From positions 1 to 64,000 of the forward strand of contig NZ_JAAMOW010000006.1 of assembly GCF_011067135.1 (NCBI RefSeq): a stretch of 64,000 bases of DNA, given 5' to 3'. Made by a program: the position numbers and the translations under genes. Below are positions 49,943 to 59,708 of the stretch, piece by piece (position 1 is the stretch's first letter; every line of letters begins with the position of its first letter). The stretch is from Solimonas terrae (GTDB lineage Bacteria; Pseudomonadota; Gammaproteobacteria; Nevskiales; Nevskiaceae). Under the pieces are notes generated by a model, which saw only the letters and a program-made list of their open reading frames with translations, searched no databases and was not told the DNA's origin.

Positions 49943-52456
49943 ATGCCGAACGCCGACCGCCCATCACGCCTCGATATGCCGCCGACCCACCCTTCAGACG
50001 CCGTACCTGCTGCAAATTCCCTGCTGGACGCGCTCGACGGTCACGGTCAGGGTCTGTGGGACTGGAATCTGAGCAGCGGCGAGATTTCATACTCGCCGGA
50101 ATATCGTCTGACGCTCGGCGGCCGGGACGGCAGCGCCGTCGTCAGCGAACCGGACTGGCAGGCACGCCTGCATCCGGACGATCGGGCGGCGGCGCTCGAG
50201 CGCCTCCAGGCACATTGCCGCGGCGAGTTGCCCTTTTTCTACAGCGAGCATCGCCTGCGGCGCGACGACGGCCGCTACTGCTGGGTTGCAGCGCGTGGCC
50301 GCGTCATCGCCCGCAGCGAAAACGGCACGCCGCTGCGAATGCTCGGCAGTCTTCTCGACATCGACGCCAACAAGCTCGATCAGTCGGCGCGCAACGAAGG
50401 TGAACGCCGCTTTCGCCTGCTGTTCGACAATGCTCCGATCGGCCTGTCACGGCAGTCGCTGCAGCGGCGCCTGCTCGACGTCAACCAGGCGTACTGCGAA
50501 TTGCTCGGCTTCAGCAAGGCGGCACTGCTGAACATGCACTCACACGAGTTCACTTTCGCCGGCGACCGTGGGCAGGATGAGCTGACACTTCGCGCCCTGA
50601 TGAATGGCACCGCACGCACCATTCGCCAGCAGAAGCGCTACGTCGCGGCGGACGGCAGTCTGGTGCCGGTGCAGGTCGATGTCTCGCTGGCCCGTGACGA
50701 GCATGGCGAGCCGCAGTATTTCATCACCCAGGTTCAGGACGTCCGCGAACGGCATCGCCACGAGCGGGAACTGCGCGAGGCGCAGGAACTCGCGCAGACG
50801 ACACTGGCCTCGATGACCGACGCCGTGCTGCGCATCGACATCGACGGTCGCATCGATTTCTGCAACAACGCCGCCCTGCGCCTGCTCGGGCACGAACGGA
50901 CCCGTGACATCGAAGGCCGGCAGTTCGGCGAGGTCGTCGCCCTGTTTGCGGAGCACAGCGCGACACCGCTGGCCGATCCGGTGACACAAGTCCTGCGCGG
51001 CAACGGTGACACCCTGCCGCCCGTGGCACATCTGCGCAATCTGCACGGCGATCGGCTGCCGGTCGACTGGTCCCTGTCTCCCCTGCGCACCGATGACGGC
51101 CGGCTGCTTGGCTGCGTCTGCGTCCTGCACGACCTGTCGCACACGCGCCTGCTGTCCGAGCAGCTGATCCATCAGGCCAGCCACGATGCCCTGACCGACC
51201 TGCCGAACCGGCGTGAACTCGAAGCCGAACTGGCGCACTGGCTCAGCACCGCGCGGCTCGGCGTGAGCCGCCACACGCTGCTGTATCTCGACCTCGATCA
51301 TTTCAAGCTGATCAACGAAACCGCCGGGCACAGCGTTGGCGATCGTCTGGTTCGCGAGCTGGCCGGGCAGCTGCGCAGGGCGCTGCCGAATCAGGCCGTA
51401 CTGGCGCGCACCGGCGGCGACGAATTCGCCGTACTGCTGCCGAACTCGAGCCTGGATGACGCGCGGCAGATCGGCAGCGAGTTGCTGCGCACGATCGCAG
51501 CCGCGGACTTCGAACACAACGGGCGCAGTTACAAACTCGCCGCGAGCATCGGCATCAGCATCATCAACTCGGAGACTGTCGACGCCAACACCGTCCTCGC
51601 GGAAGCCGACACCGCCTGCTACATCGCCAAGCGCCACGGCGGCGATCGCTGCCAGATCTACGCGCCGGGCGATGCCGCCGTACGCCAGGCGTTCACCGAC
51701 AGCAGCTGGGCGTCACGGGTCCAGCAGGCCCTGGAAGCCGGCGACGTCCTGCTCTACGGCCAGCACATCGAGCCGATGCGCAGCGACGAACGACCCGGCG
51801 TCGAAGTCCTGATTCGCGTCCGCGATGCCGCCGGCGCCTTGCAGCGTCCGATCGAGTTCCTGACCGCAGCCGAGCGTTACGGCTTGTCCGGGCATGTCGA
51901 TCGCTGGGTCGTCGAAAACACCCTCGCCGCACTGGCTGCCGGCTTGCAGCGGCGGGGCGAACTGCCGTTCGCCTACGCGTCCGTCAACCTCACCGCGCAC
52001 AGCGCGTCCGATCCGGCCTTTGCGGACTTTCTGTTCGACGCGCTCGCCCGTCACGCCTTTCCGCCGCAGCAGCTGCGCTTCGAAATCACCGAAGGCACGG
52101 CACTGCGCAATTTCAGCGCGGCGCGCACCCTCGTGGCACGCCTGCGCGCCTACGGCTGCCGCATTCTGCTCGACGACTTCGGCAGCGGCTTCACGTCGTT
52201 CGATTATCTGCGGCAGATGCCGGTCGACGGCCTGAAGATCGACATGGCCTATACCGATCGGCTCGCCGACGATCCCTTGAATCAGACCATCGTCGAATCG
52301 ATCTGCCGCATCGGCAAGGCGCTCAAGCTGGAAATCATTGCCGAAGGGGTCGAGGAAGCCTCGACGCTGGAGACCTTGCGTCGCCTCGGCGCCGACTACG
52401 CGCAAGGCCACCTGTTTCACGCCGCCTCGCCGCTGGACGCCCTGCTCGCCGGCTGA
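49943..52456 (+). CDS. PAS-GGDEF-EAL c-di-GMP signalling protein
   Basis: An 837-residue cytosolic protein with three PAS-like domains (about 25-145, 150-275 and 285-395), a GGDEF domain with intact GGDEF (491-495) and a C-terminal EAL domain. In the EAL domain the signature reads E-V-L (621-623), while DDFGSG (744-749), KID and EGVEE remain, so phosphodiesterase activity is possible. PAS domains likely sense a small ligand or redox state. It is inserted between ubiE and DUF971, genes close together in Pseudomonas. Confidence 0.9.
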   Translation: MPNADRPSRLDMPPTHPSDAVPAANSLLDALDGHGQGLWDWNLSSGEISYSPEYRLTLGGRDGSAVVSEPDWQARLHPDDRAAALERLQAHCRGELPFFYSEHRLRRDDGRYCWVAARGRVIARSENGTPLRMLGSLLDIDANKLDQSARNEGERRFRLLFDNAPIGLSRQSLQRRLLDVNQAYCELLGFSKAALLNMHSHEFTFAGDRGQDELTLRALMNGTARTIRQQKRYVAADGSLVPVQVDVSLARDEHGEPQYFITQVQDVRERHRHERELREAQELAQTTLASMTDAVLRIDIDGRIDFCNNAALRLLGHERTRDIEGRQFGEVVALFAEHSATPLADPVTQVLRGNGDTLPPVAHLRNLHGDRLPVDWSLSPLRTDDGRLLGCVCVLHDLSHTRLLSEQLIHQASHDALTDLPNRRELEAELAHWLSTARLGVSRHTLLYLDLDHFKLINETAGHSVGDRLVRELAGQLRRALPNQAVLARTGGDEFAVLLPNSSLDDARQIGSELLRTIAAADFEHNGRSYKLAASIGISIINSETVDANTVLAEADTACYIAKRHGGDRCQIYAPGDAAVRQAFTDSSWASRVQQALEAGDVLLYGQHIEPMRSDERPGVEVLIRVRDAAGALQRPIEFLTAAERYGLSGHVDRWVVENTLAALAAGLQRRGELPFAYASVNLTAHSASDPAFADFLFDALARHAFPPQQLRFEITEGTALRNFSAARTLVARLRAYGCRILLDDFGSGFTSFDYLRQMPVDGLKIDMAYTDRLADDPLNQTIVESICRIGKALKLEIIAEGVEEASTLETLRRLGADYAQGHLFHAASPLDALLAG

Positions 52457-52468
52457 TTCCCGCGTACC

Positions 52469-52882
52469 TCAGCGCTTCGGTGGTGGCGTGTAATGTCCGA
52501 CCAGCGCCGCCAGCTTGACGACATCGCGTTCCCGCGACATGCCGACCTCGGCGAGCCGCTGCAGGTATCGCTGCCAGTTCGCGCGGTATTCCCGGGCGAG
52601 CTCGTCGAACGCGTCCCAGGAGTAGAGACCGCTGTCGTGGCCGTCGTCGAATACCAGCCGCACGGCGTAGTTGCCGACCGGCTCGATTCGGGCGATGCCG
52701 ACCTCGCGCTTGCCACCGATCAGCATCGGCTCCGGCAGACCGTGTCCGCGCAGTTCCGCACTCGGCGAAAACACACGCAAATACTCGCAGGGCAACTCGA
52801 CCCGGCGGCCGTCGCCCCAGCCGAGTTCCAGTACCCGCGATTTGCGATGCAGGCGGATCAGCGTCGGCGCAGTCGTTGCCAT
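52469..52882 (-). CDS. DUF971 domain protein
   Basis: A 137-residue DUF971 protein (N-terminal domain of gamma-butyrobetaine hydroxylases) with VLELGWGDGRRVELPCEYLRVFSPSAELRG and NYAVRLVFDDGHDSGLYSWD. Gammaproteobacterial genomes often place it just after hslVU. Its ATG overlaps the hslU stop by one base. Molecular role unproven; a link to Fe-S or oxygenase chemistry has been suggested for the domain. Confidence 0.88.
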   Translation of the reverse strand: MATTAPTLIRLHRKSRVLELGWGDGRRVELPCEYLRVFSPSAELRGHGLPEPMLIGGKREVGIARIEPVGNYAVRLVFDDGHDSGLYSWDAFDELAREYRANWQRYLQRLAEVGMSRERDVVKLAALVGHYTPPPKR

Positions 52883-54243
52883 CAGAGGATGTAGCGACTC
52901 AGGTCTTCGTCGCCGGCAAGCTTGCCGAGCTTGTCGTTGACGAAGCCCTGGTCGATCGTCAACTCCGAACCGGCTTTGTCCGGCGCATCGAACGCGATGT
53001 CTTCCAGGAGACGCTCCATCACCGTGTGCAGTCGCCGCGCACCGATGTTCTCGGTCTGCTCGTTGACCTGCCAGGCGATCTCGGCAATACGCTTCAAACC
53101 GGAGTCGTCGAATTTCACGGTCACGCCTTCGGTTTGCATCAGCGCCTTGTATTGCTCGGTCAAGGCATAGCTCGGCTCGGTCAGGATGCGCAAGAAGTCC
53201 TCGGACTTCAGCGCGTCCAGCTCGACGCGGATCGGCAGGCGGCCCTGCAGTTCCGGCACCAGATCCGACGGCTTGGCGAGATGGAAGGCCCCGGACGCGA
53301 TGAAAAGCATGTGATCGGTCTTGATCGTGCCGTACTTCGTGCTCACCGTGCAGCCCTCGATCAGCGGCAGCAGATCGCGTTGCACACCTTCGCGCGACAC
53401 ATCCGCGCCACCGGCGTACTCCCCGCGCTTGCAGATCTTGTCGATCTCGTCGATGAAGACGATGCCGTTTTCCTCGGCATTGCGAATCGCCTCGGCCTTG
53501 ATCGCCTCCTCGTCGACCAGTTTTGCCGCCTCTTCCTCGGTCAGCTGCCTGAACGCGTCCTTGATCTTCATCTTGCGCGCGCGCGTCTGGTTCTGGCCGA
53601 GATTGGCGAACATGCTCTGCAGCTGCTGGGTCATTTCCTCCATGCCCGGCGGTCCCATCAGCTGCATGTTGGCGGTCGGCGCGGAAACCTTGAGCTCGAT
53701 CTCCTTGTCGTCGAGCTTGCCCTCACGCAGCTGCTTGCGGAACACCTGGCGCGCCGCGCCGCTTTCGCTCTGGCGCTGGCTGCTGGCTTCACCGAAGTCC
53801 TTCGGCGGCGGCAGCAAGACATCGAGCACGCGTTCCTCGGCCGCAGCCTCGGCACGATCGCGCAACTTCTTGATCGCCTGTTCGCGGGTCATCTTGACGG
53901 CCGTGTCGACCAGATCGCGGACGATCGTCTCGACATCCTTGCCGACGTAGCCGACCTCCGTGAACTTGGTGGCTTCGACCTTCACGAACGGCGCATTGGC
54001 CAGCTTGGCGAGCCGCCGCGCGATCTCGGTCTTGCCGACACCGGTCGGCCCGATCATCAGGATGTTCTTCGGATGGATTTCGCCGCGCATGGGTCCGTCG
54101 ATGCGCGAGCGTCGCCAGCGATTGCGCAGCGCAATGGCGACGGCACGTTTGGCGCCGGCCTGGCCGACGATGTGCTGGTCCAGTTCCTGGACGATTTCAC
54201 GCGGCGTCATCACCGAGGTCGTGGCGGGGGAAAGATCGTTCAT
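52882..54243 (-). CDS. hslU: ATP-dependent protease ATPase subunit HslU
   Basis: The AAA+ unfoldase of the HslUV protease. The 453-residue protein has Walker A GPTGVGKT (65-72), pore motif GYVG, Walker B FIDEID and a C-terminal RYIL tail that docks in HslV. ATG at 54243 gives the standard start. Lies 30 nt after hslV on the same strand. Confidence 0.97.
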   Translation of the reverse strand: MNDLSPATTSVMTPREIVQELDQHIVGQAGAKRAVAIALRNRWRRSRIDGPMRGEIHPKNILMIGPTGVGKTEIARRLAKLANAPFVKVEATKFTEVGYVGKDVETIVRDLVDTAVKMTREQAIKKLRDRAEAAAEERVLDVLLPPPKDFGEASSQRQSESGAARQVFRKQLREGKLDDKEIELKVSAPTANMQLMGPPGMEEMTQQLQSMFANLGQNQTRARKMKIKDAFRQLTEEEAAKLVDEEAIKAEAIRNAEENGIVFIDEIDKICKRGEYAGGADVSREGVQRDLLPLIEGCTVSTKYGTIKTDHMLFIASGAFHLAKPSDLVPELQGRLPIRVELDALKSEDFLRILTEPSYALTEQYKALMQTEGVTVKFDDSGLKRIAEIAWQVNEQTENIGARRLHTVMERLLEDIAFDAPDKAGSELTIDQGFVNDKLGKLAGDEDLSRYIL

Positions 54244-54273
54244 GCCGTTCTCGAAAGCAGGAGCCCGCACGCC

Positions 54274-54816
54274 TCAGGCGCGCAAGGTCTCGATCGTCAG
54301 ATGGTGATTGGTGTAGATGCAGATGTCGGCTGCGATATGCAGGCCTTTTTCGACGATCTCGTGTGCGCCGAGCGACGTGTTCTCGACCAGCGCACGGGCT
54401 GCCGCTGCCGCAAAGCTGCCACCCGAGCCGATCGCCAGCACGCCATGTGGTTCCGGCTCCATGACATCGCCGTTGCCCGACACCATCAACGTCGCCTCGG
54501 TGTCGGCGACGATCAACAAGGCTTCAAGCCGACGCAGATAGCGATCGGTCCGCCAGTCCTTGGCCATCTCGACGGCGGCGCGCACCAGCTGTCCGCCATG
54601 TTTTTCGAGCTTGCCTTCAAAGCGCTCGAACAACGTGAACGCATCGGCCGTGCCGCCGGCAAATCCGGCCAGCACGCGGTCGCCGTACAGGCGGCGCACC
54701 TTGCGGGCATTGCCCTTGACGCGCGCGTTGCCCATCGAGACCTGGCCGTCACCACCGAGCGCGACCTCGCCGTCGCGGCGCACCGCGAGGATGGTCGTGC
54801 CATCGAACTGTTGCAT
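54274..54816 (-). CDS. hslV: ATP-dependent protease peptidase subunit HslV
   Basis: The threonine peptidase of HslUV. The 180-residue precursor starts [14 protein letters not shown]; removal of the first six residues exposes Thr7 as nucleophile. GDGQVSMGN and [13 protein letters not shown] follow the proteasome-beta fold. The ATG at 54816 is preferred over an upstream extension because it gives this conserved N-terminus. Confidence 0.97.
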   Translation of the reverse strand: MQQFDGTTILAVRRDGEVALGGDGQVSMGNARVKGNARKVRRLYGDRVLAGFAGGTADAFTLFERFEGKLEKHGGQLVRAAVEMAKDWRTDRYLRRLEALLIVADTEATLMVSGNGDVMEPEPHGVLAIGSGGSFAAAAARALVENTSLGAHEIVEKGLHIAADICIYTNHHLTIETLRA

Positions 54817-54890
54817 GGGGATTTCCGGAATGGCGGAGATTCCGCGATGGTGGGGACGCGCAGCGCCGCTTTCAAGGCACGCCCCTCGGT

Positions 54891-54921
54891 ACAAAAGAAG
54901 AAGGCGCCTCGCGGCGCCTTC
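54891..54921 (-). terminator. Rho-independent terminator of the Cys-containing lipoprotein gene
   Basis: Minus-strand stem GAAGGCGCC/GGCGCCTTC (9 bp, loop GCGA), then TTCTTTT. It lies 27 nt past the lipoprotein stop and upstream of hslV. Confidence 0.75.
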
Positions 54922-54948
54922 GTCACACAGCTTCTGGCAAAGCCCGGC

Positions 54949-55302
54949 TTACTGCGCCGGAGCCGGCGCCGGCTCGGCCGGGGCAGCAGCCGGAGCGTCC
55001 GAGTCCATCGCGGCCGGAGCCGGATCGCACTTGGCCTTCGGATCGGCCGAGCAGTCGCAGGTGGCGGTTTCGCCCGCCGCGCACTGGATCGTCGCCGTCA
55101 CGCCGTTGCCGCAATCCTGCGTGCACGACTGCGCAGCGGCAGCCGCGTCGGCGGCCTGCTGTTCGGCAGGTGCAGCGGCATCCGGCGCAGGCGCCGCGTC
55201 CTGCATCGCCGGCGCTTCGGCCGGAGCTTCTTCGTTCTTGTGGCAGCCAGCCATGGCGAGGGCGGCGGCGAGGCCCATCGCGATCAGTACATTGCGCGTC
55301 AT
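54949..55302 (-). CDS. Ala/Pro-rich Cys-containing lipoprotein
   Basis: A 117-residue lipoprotein: MTRNVLIAMGLAAALAMAGC gives lipidated Cys20 with His21, so outer-membrane sorting is likely. The mature part is Ala/Pro/Glu-rich, with a central cluster of six cysteines (SCTQDCGNG, QCAAG, TCDCSADPKAKC) that could bind metal or form disulfides. The ATG has GGGAG six bases upstream. A terminator follows. No known family recognised. Confidence 0.72.
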   Translation of the reverse strand: MTRNVLIAMGLAAALAMAGCHKNEEAPAEAPAMQDAAPAPDAAAPAEQQAADAAAAAQSCTQDCGNGVTATIQCAAGETATCDCSADPKAKCDPAPAAMDSDAPAAAPAEPAPAPAQ

Positions 55303-55544
55303 TTTCAACTCCCGGGGTAAATTTTCATGAACAGTCTCTGCTTGTTGAAAGCGGCAAGGCTTCCTTCAAGGCGGCTCATGATACTGCCTTTCCGGCACCA
55401 TACAAGCGTGTTCATAACGCGTTCAGACGGCATTCAGAGCCGATTCATGCGCCCGGAAATCCGGCACCGAAAATCGGGAATTTTTCCGAAATGAGGCACG
55501 TTCACGATATCGCCACGAAACACCCGGCCTTTTTCAGCGCTCCG

Positions 55545-56492
55545 CTACTTTCCGGCTTTGACCGGCGCAGATTTACGGCGCGCCCGCGGATGGCTGTCAT
55601 CATAAACTTTGGCGAGATGCTTCCAGTCCAGATGCGTATAGATCTGCGTCGTGGAGAGGTGCGCATGCCCCAGCATTTCCTGCACCGCGCGCAGATCATG
55701 ACTGTTTTCGAGCATATGCGTCGCAAAGGCGTGGCGCAGGCGATGCGGGTGCAGGTGCACACCGAGCGCATTGCGTCGAGCCCAGTCGCGTACGCGAACG
55801 GCGATCGTCGCTCGCGACAGACGGGTGCCGCGACGCCCGACAAATAGTGCATTTTCTCCAGCCGCGGCATGGTTCGGGCGCAGCTTCAGCCAGGCCGCAA
55901 GCGCGATGCGCGCCTTGCCGCCGAGCACCGCGACCCGTTCTTTGCTGCCCTTGCCGCGCACCGTGAAAGACGGCTGACGCTCGTCGAAGACATCGACATC
56001 CAGTTGCTGCAGCTCGGCCAGACGCAGGCCGGCGGAATAGAACAATTCGATGATGGCACGATCGCGGACCGCGAGATCGTCGTCCGCCGAATCATGGTCA
56101 AGCGCCGCGCCGAGCGTGTCGGCATCGACGGTGGCCGGCAGCTTGCGCACCAGCTTGGGCGCACGCACGGCAGTCGCCGGGTTGGCGGCTACGCGCTGCT
56201 CGCGCAGCAGATGACGGAACCAGCCGCGCAAGGTCGACAGATAGCGATGCAGGCTCGCAGGCTCGCGGCCGGCGCGACGTTGCCTTCCAAGCCAGTCGCG
56301 AATCAGATGTGCGTCGATCTGTTCAAGCCGGGCAACATGGGCAGCCGCGCAATATTCGGCGAATTGCTGGAGATCGTTGCGCGCGGCACTGACCGTGTGC
56401 GCCGAGTAGCGCTTCTCGTCGCGCAGATAATCGAGGTAGCCGGCGATCAGCGGCGCCAGCAGCGCAGGCGTCGCCGAAGCGCCCGGATTCAC
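55545..56492 (-). CDS. xerC: Tyrosine recombinase XerC
   Basis: XerC with XerD resolves chromosome dimers at dif near the terminus. The 315-residue protein has the catalytic set Arg157 (GLRLAEL), Lys181, His250, Arg253 (HPHRLRHAFA), His276 (LGHAHL) and Tyr285 (QIYTHLD), and an N-terminal SAM-like domain. It overlaps the DUF484 gene by ATGA, in the conserved dapF-DUF484-xerC operon. Confidence 0.97.
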   Translation of the reverse strand: MNPGASATPALLAPLIAGYLDYLRDEKRYSAHTVSAARNDLQQFAEYCAAAHVARLEQIDAHLIRDWLGRQRRAGREPASLHRYLSTLRGWFRHLLREQRVAANPATAVRAPKLVRKLPATVDADTLGAALDHDSADDDLAVRDRAIIELFYSAGLRLAELQQLDVDVFDERQPSFTVRGKGSKERVAVLGGKARIALAAWLKLRPNHAAAGENALFVGRRGTRLSRATIAVRVRDWARRNALGVHLHPHRLRHAFATHMLENSHDLRAVQEMLGHAHLSTTQIYTHLDWKHLAKVYDDSHPRARRKSAPVKAGK

Positions 56493-57190
56493 GTGCGTGC
56501 GCGCACCGCGGCGGCGACCAGATCGGCCGTCAGCTCGAGAAACAGCTTGCCCTGGCGTGGCGCGAAGCGTTCCGGATCACGCGAACCGAGCGCGACGAAA
56601 CCCAGGCTTTTTTCCTTCTCCAGCGGCACGATCGCCGCCGAACGAATGCCGTCCGCCTTGGGAAACAGCAGCTGCGCCCTGGCCGCCTCGATCGGACCAC
56701 ACTCGATCAGGCGGGTGCGGAAGAAGTCCTCGAACGCGAGCGCCAGCTTGCCCTTGGCGTCGATTGCGACGATGCCGTCGATGTCATGGTGCTTGTAATG
56801 GCTCGCACCGATGCCGATCAGCGCTGCGTCGATGTCGAAATCCTCGCGCATGCACCTGGTCAGCCCGGCGGCGACCCCGGCCAGCGACGGCGCCCGGATC
56901 AGGGTTCGCGCGAGACGATGGACGTTGTCCTGGCGGCGCTCGTTGTCGCGCGCCGCTTCGAGCAGACGCTCGAGCCGGTCTTCGAGGCGCTGCCCTTTGG
57001 CGCGCAGCAGTTCGACCTGCTTTTCGATCAGCGAAACCGCCGAGCCACTGCGATGCTTGAGCTCGATGGTTTCGAGCAGGTCCGGGTGCCGGGCGAGAAA
57101 GTCCGGATGCTGCTTCAGATAAGCGACGATCTCGCGCTCATTGAGTTTCGGCGCCGCTGGCTCTTTGCTTTGTGTACTCAATTCGGCCAT
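56489..57190 (-). CDS. DUF484 family protein
   Basis: A 233-residue GAF-like DUF484 protein (E. coli YigA-like) with an N-terminal helix [21 protein letters not shown] and a coiled segment before a GAF-type domain. Function unknown. The ATG at 57190 is inside a longer frame but gives the conserved start. It overlaps dapF by 13 nt and xerC by 4 nt. Confidence 0.93.
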   Translation of the reverse strand: MAELSTQSKEPAAPKLNEREIVAYLKQHPDFLARHPDLLETIELKHRSGSAVSLIEKQVELLRAKGQRLEDRLERLLEAARDNERRQDNVHRLARTLIRAPSLAGVAAGLTRCMREDFDIDAALIGIGASHYKHHDIDGIVAIDAKGKLALAFEDFFRTRLIECGPIEAARAQLLFPKADGIRSAAIVPLEKEKSLGFVALGSRDPERFAPRQGKLFLELTADLVAAAVRART

Positions 57191-58017
57191 TCGATATCCC
57201 CCTCGAAGACGGTTACTGCCGGTCCGGTCATCAGCACCGGCTGCCCTTCGCCCGCCCACTCGATCGTAAGCTGCCCGCCGCGAACCTGCACGTCCACGAC
57301 CGGGTCGAGTTGACCCCAGAGCCGGCCGACGACCACCGCCGCGCAGGCCCCGCTGCCGCAGGCGAGCGTCTCGCCGGCGCCGCGCTCGTAGACGCGCAGA
57401 CGCACATGGCGCGGATCGACGATCTGCAGGAACCCGACGTTGACGCTCTGCGGAAACGCCGGATGGCTTTGCAACGCCATGCCGAGCGTCGCGACCGGCG
57501 CGGTGTCGACGTCGGCGACCGCGATCACGGCATGCGGATTGCCCATGCTGGCGACGCCGATTTCCAGTGGCGTGCCTTGCGCCAGCGTCAGCGTGTAGCG
57601 CTCGGCGCGGGCGGCTGCCGCGAACGGCACGGCGGCCGGCTCCAGCTGCGGCACGCCCATGTCGACCCGGTAGCGATCGCCGTCGACGTGGCGCAACTCC
57701 AGCACGCTGGTCTGCGTGCGCACGCGGATCACGTTCTTGTCGGACAGGCCGCGTTCGCGCACGAAGCGCGCAAGGGCGCGCGAGCCGTTGCCGCACTGCC
57801 CGACTTCGCTGCCGTCGGCATTGAAGATCCGGTAATCGAAGTCGACGTCGGGCGTCGACGGCGACTCGACGACGAGCACCTGATCGCAGCCGACGCCGAA
57901 GCGCCGGTCGCTGAGGCGTGCGAGCAGCGCCGGCAGCGGCTGGAAACGGCGCGCGGTCGCATCGATCACGACAAAATCGTTGCCGGCGCCATGCATCTTG
58001 GTGAAGTGCAGCTTCAT
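57178..58017 (-). CDS. dapF: Diaminopimelate epimerase
   Basis: DapF interconverts LL- and meso-diaminopimelate for lysine and peptidoglycan. The 279-residue protein has both catalytic cysteines, Cys75 (QCGNGSRA) and Cys220 (ACGSGACA), and a duplicated fold. First gene of dapF-DUF484-xerC. Upstream to 58138 no gene is visible on either strand before the VOC protein. Confidence 0.97.
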   Translation of the reverse strand: MKLHFTKMHGAGNDFVVIDATARRFQPLPALLARLSDRRFGVGCDQVLVVESPSTPDVDFDYRIFNADGSEVGQCGNGSRALARFVRERGLSDKNVIRVRTQTSVLELRHVDGDRYRVDMGVPQLEPAAVPFAAAARAERYTLTLAQGTPLEIGVASMGNPHAVIAVADVDTAPVATLGMALQSHPAFPQSVNVGFLQIVDPRHVRLRVYERGAGETLACGSGACAAVVVGRLWGQLDPVVDVQVRGGQLTIEWAGEGQPVLMTGPAVTVFEGDIEWPN

Positions 58018-58138
58018 CGGTGTATTGTAAGCCGGGCGTGGGCCGACAGCGGCGCGCAGGGGAAATCGTGAACCGAAACATCCATCACATCGGCGGCCGT
58101 CGCGCAGGCTTGCGCGCCGCCGCAGGCAAGGGCCGGCG

Positions 58139-58531
58139 ATGAACGGCGTCTACGCGATCGTCACCACGCCGGAAATCCAGGCCTGCTGCGACTTCTATCG
58201 CCGCGCCTTCTCTGCGCGCATCGTGTTCCGTGCCGACTGGTACGCCCATATCAGCTTCCGCGACTGGGAGCTCGGCTTCATCAAACCGCATCAGGACACC
58301 CGGCTGCCGGTGTTCCAGCACACCTCGACGACGCGCGGCCTGTGCATCGCCATCGAAAGCAGCAACGTGCAGGAGGACTACGACGCGCTGATCCAGCGCG
58401 GCCTCGCACCGCTGGGACCGATGCGGCAGTTCGCCAACGGCGAGCGCTCGTTCGCCCTGCTGGACCCGGCCGGAACCGTCATCAATTTTCTCGAACACCG
58501 CGCCGACGTGGTCGACGGACCGCTGTTCTGA
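58139..58531 (+). CDS. VOC (glyoxalase/bleomycin-resistance) family protein
   Basis: A 130-residue vicinal-oxygen-chelate protein. [20 protein letters not shown] with [14 protein letters not shown] gives the first beta-alpha-beta unit, and [19 protein letters not shown] the second, with a metal-binding Glu in NFLEH. The exact activity cannot be assigned. It lies about 100 nt before the ParM-like gene on the same strand. Confidence 0.85.
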   Translation: MNGVYAIVTTPEIQACCDFYRRAFSARIVFRADWYAHISFRDWELGFIKPHQDTRLPVFQHTSTTRGLCIAIESSNVQEDYDALIQRGLAPLGPMRQFANGERSFALLDPAGTVINFLEHRADVVDGPLF

Positions 58532-58637
58532 ACCTGCGCGACCGCCGGCTCGGCGCTTTGTCTTTTCGAAAACCGCATGCTATTGATTCGGCTGCACAGG
58601 CGCCCGGACACGGGCCCGACCACGCAAGGGGCAGCAT

Positions 58638-59648
58638 GTGAAAGTACTGGGCGCAGATATCGGCTTCGGCTACACCAAGGCAAGCGACGGCCGCCAGTCT
58701 CAGGTTTTCAAGTCCGTCGTCGGTGAAGCGACCGAAGTCCAGTTCAGCGAGAGCCTGCTGCCCGGCGCGGCGACACAGCCGCGACATTTCATCATCGGCA
58801 ACGACAGCTATTTCATCGGCGAGCTCGCCGAAGCGCAGTCGCGTGGGCGCGGTTTCACGCTCGACCAGACGCAGTTTCTCGCCAAATACGCCAAGACCCT
58901 GGCGCTGGCCGCGCTGACGCCGTTCGCCGACAGCGGCGAGCCGATCCGCCTGGTCACCGGCCTGCCGATCAGCTTCTTCCGCAAGCACAAGGATGCGCTG
59001 ACGGCGATGTTGCAGAACCGGCACGCGCTGACCGTCGTCAAGCCCAACGGCGAGCGCGAAGAAAAGACCCTGCACATCGAACGCGTGCGGGTCGTGCCGC
59101 AGCCGTTCGGGTCGATGTTCAACCTGATGCTGAACGACATCGGCAAGGCCGCCAGCCAGCGTTTCATCTCAGAGAAGATCGGCATCATCGACATCGGCTT
59201 CCGGACCGCCGATTACACGATCAGCGAGAAGACCAGGTATTCCGAGCGTGGCTCGCAGAGTTCCGATGCCGGCATTGCCGCTGCCTACCAGGCGATCGCC
59301 AACGTCCTGCATGAAAAGAGTGGCGTCAGTGTCGAGCTGTATCGGCTCTACGACGGGGTCAGCCGCGGCTCGATCAAGATCAAGGGCAAGCGCTACGACC
59401 TGACCGGCATCGTCCAGGCCGCGTTCCAGCAGCTGGCCGGGCGCATCGCGCAGGAAGTGAACCGACTGTGGGCCGACGACTGGGATATCGACGCGATCGT
59501 CATCAGCGGTGGCGGTGGCGCGGTGCTTGCGCAATACCTGCAGCCCCTGCTGGAAGGCGAAGTGCTGCCGATGCCGGCCGATCAGGACGCGCGCCTCAAC
59601 AACGTCCAGGGCTACTGGAAGTACGGCACCCATCTCTGGCCGGCCTAG
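58638..59648 (+). CDS. ParM/StbA-like actin-family ATPase, orphan
   Basis: A 336-residue actin-like protein. The phosphate-1 loop GADIGFGYTKASDG (5-18), a second nucleotide segment GIIDIGFRTADYT (about 182-194) and the adenosine motif VISGGGGAVLAQYL (about 289-302) match ParM/StbA-type plasmid-segregation actins and related archaeal actin-like proteins. GTG start with AAGGGG seven bases upstream; an ATG one frame over is closed at once by TGA. No parR-like gene and no centromere-like repeats are seen next to it. Its role on this chromosome is unknown. Confidence 0.8.
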   Translation: MKVLGADIGFGYTKASDGRQSQVFKSVVGEATEVQFSESLLPGAATQPRHFIIGNDSYFIGELAEAQSRGRGFTLDQTQFLAKYAKTLALAALTPFADSGEPIRLVTGLPISFFRKHKDALTAMLQNRHALTVVKPNGEREEKTLHIERVRVVPQPFGSMFNLMLNDIGKAASQRFISEKIGIIDIGFRTADYTISEKTRYSERGSQSSDAGIAAAYQAIANVLHEKSGVSVELYRLYDGVSRGSIKIKGKRYDLTGIVQAAFQQLAGRIAQEVNRLWADDWDIDAIVISGGGGAVLAQYLQPLLEGEVLPMPADQDARLNNVQGYWKYGTHLWPA

Positions 59649-59708
59649 GGCCTGTTTGCGCGGCAGCGTCGCCGTGGCGCGACTGCTGCCGATCTTCCGG
59701 CGTGGCCG

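Noticed and set aside
52876-55320. Long plus-strand frame across hslU and hslV
   Set aside because: It runs antisense through two certain genes and has no recognisable domain.
58532-58637. Centromere-like repeats (parC) before the ParM-like gene
   Set aside because: No tandem repeats of 8-12 bp were found in this 106-bp gap.
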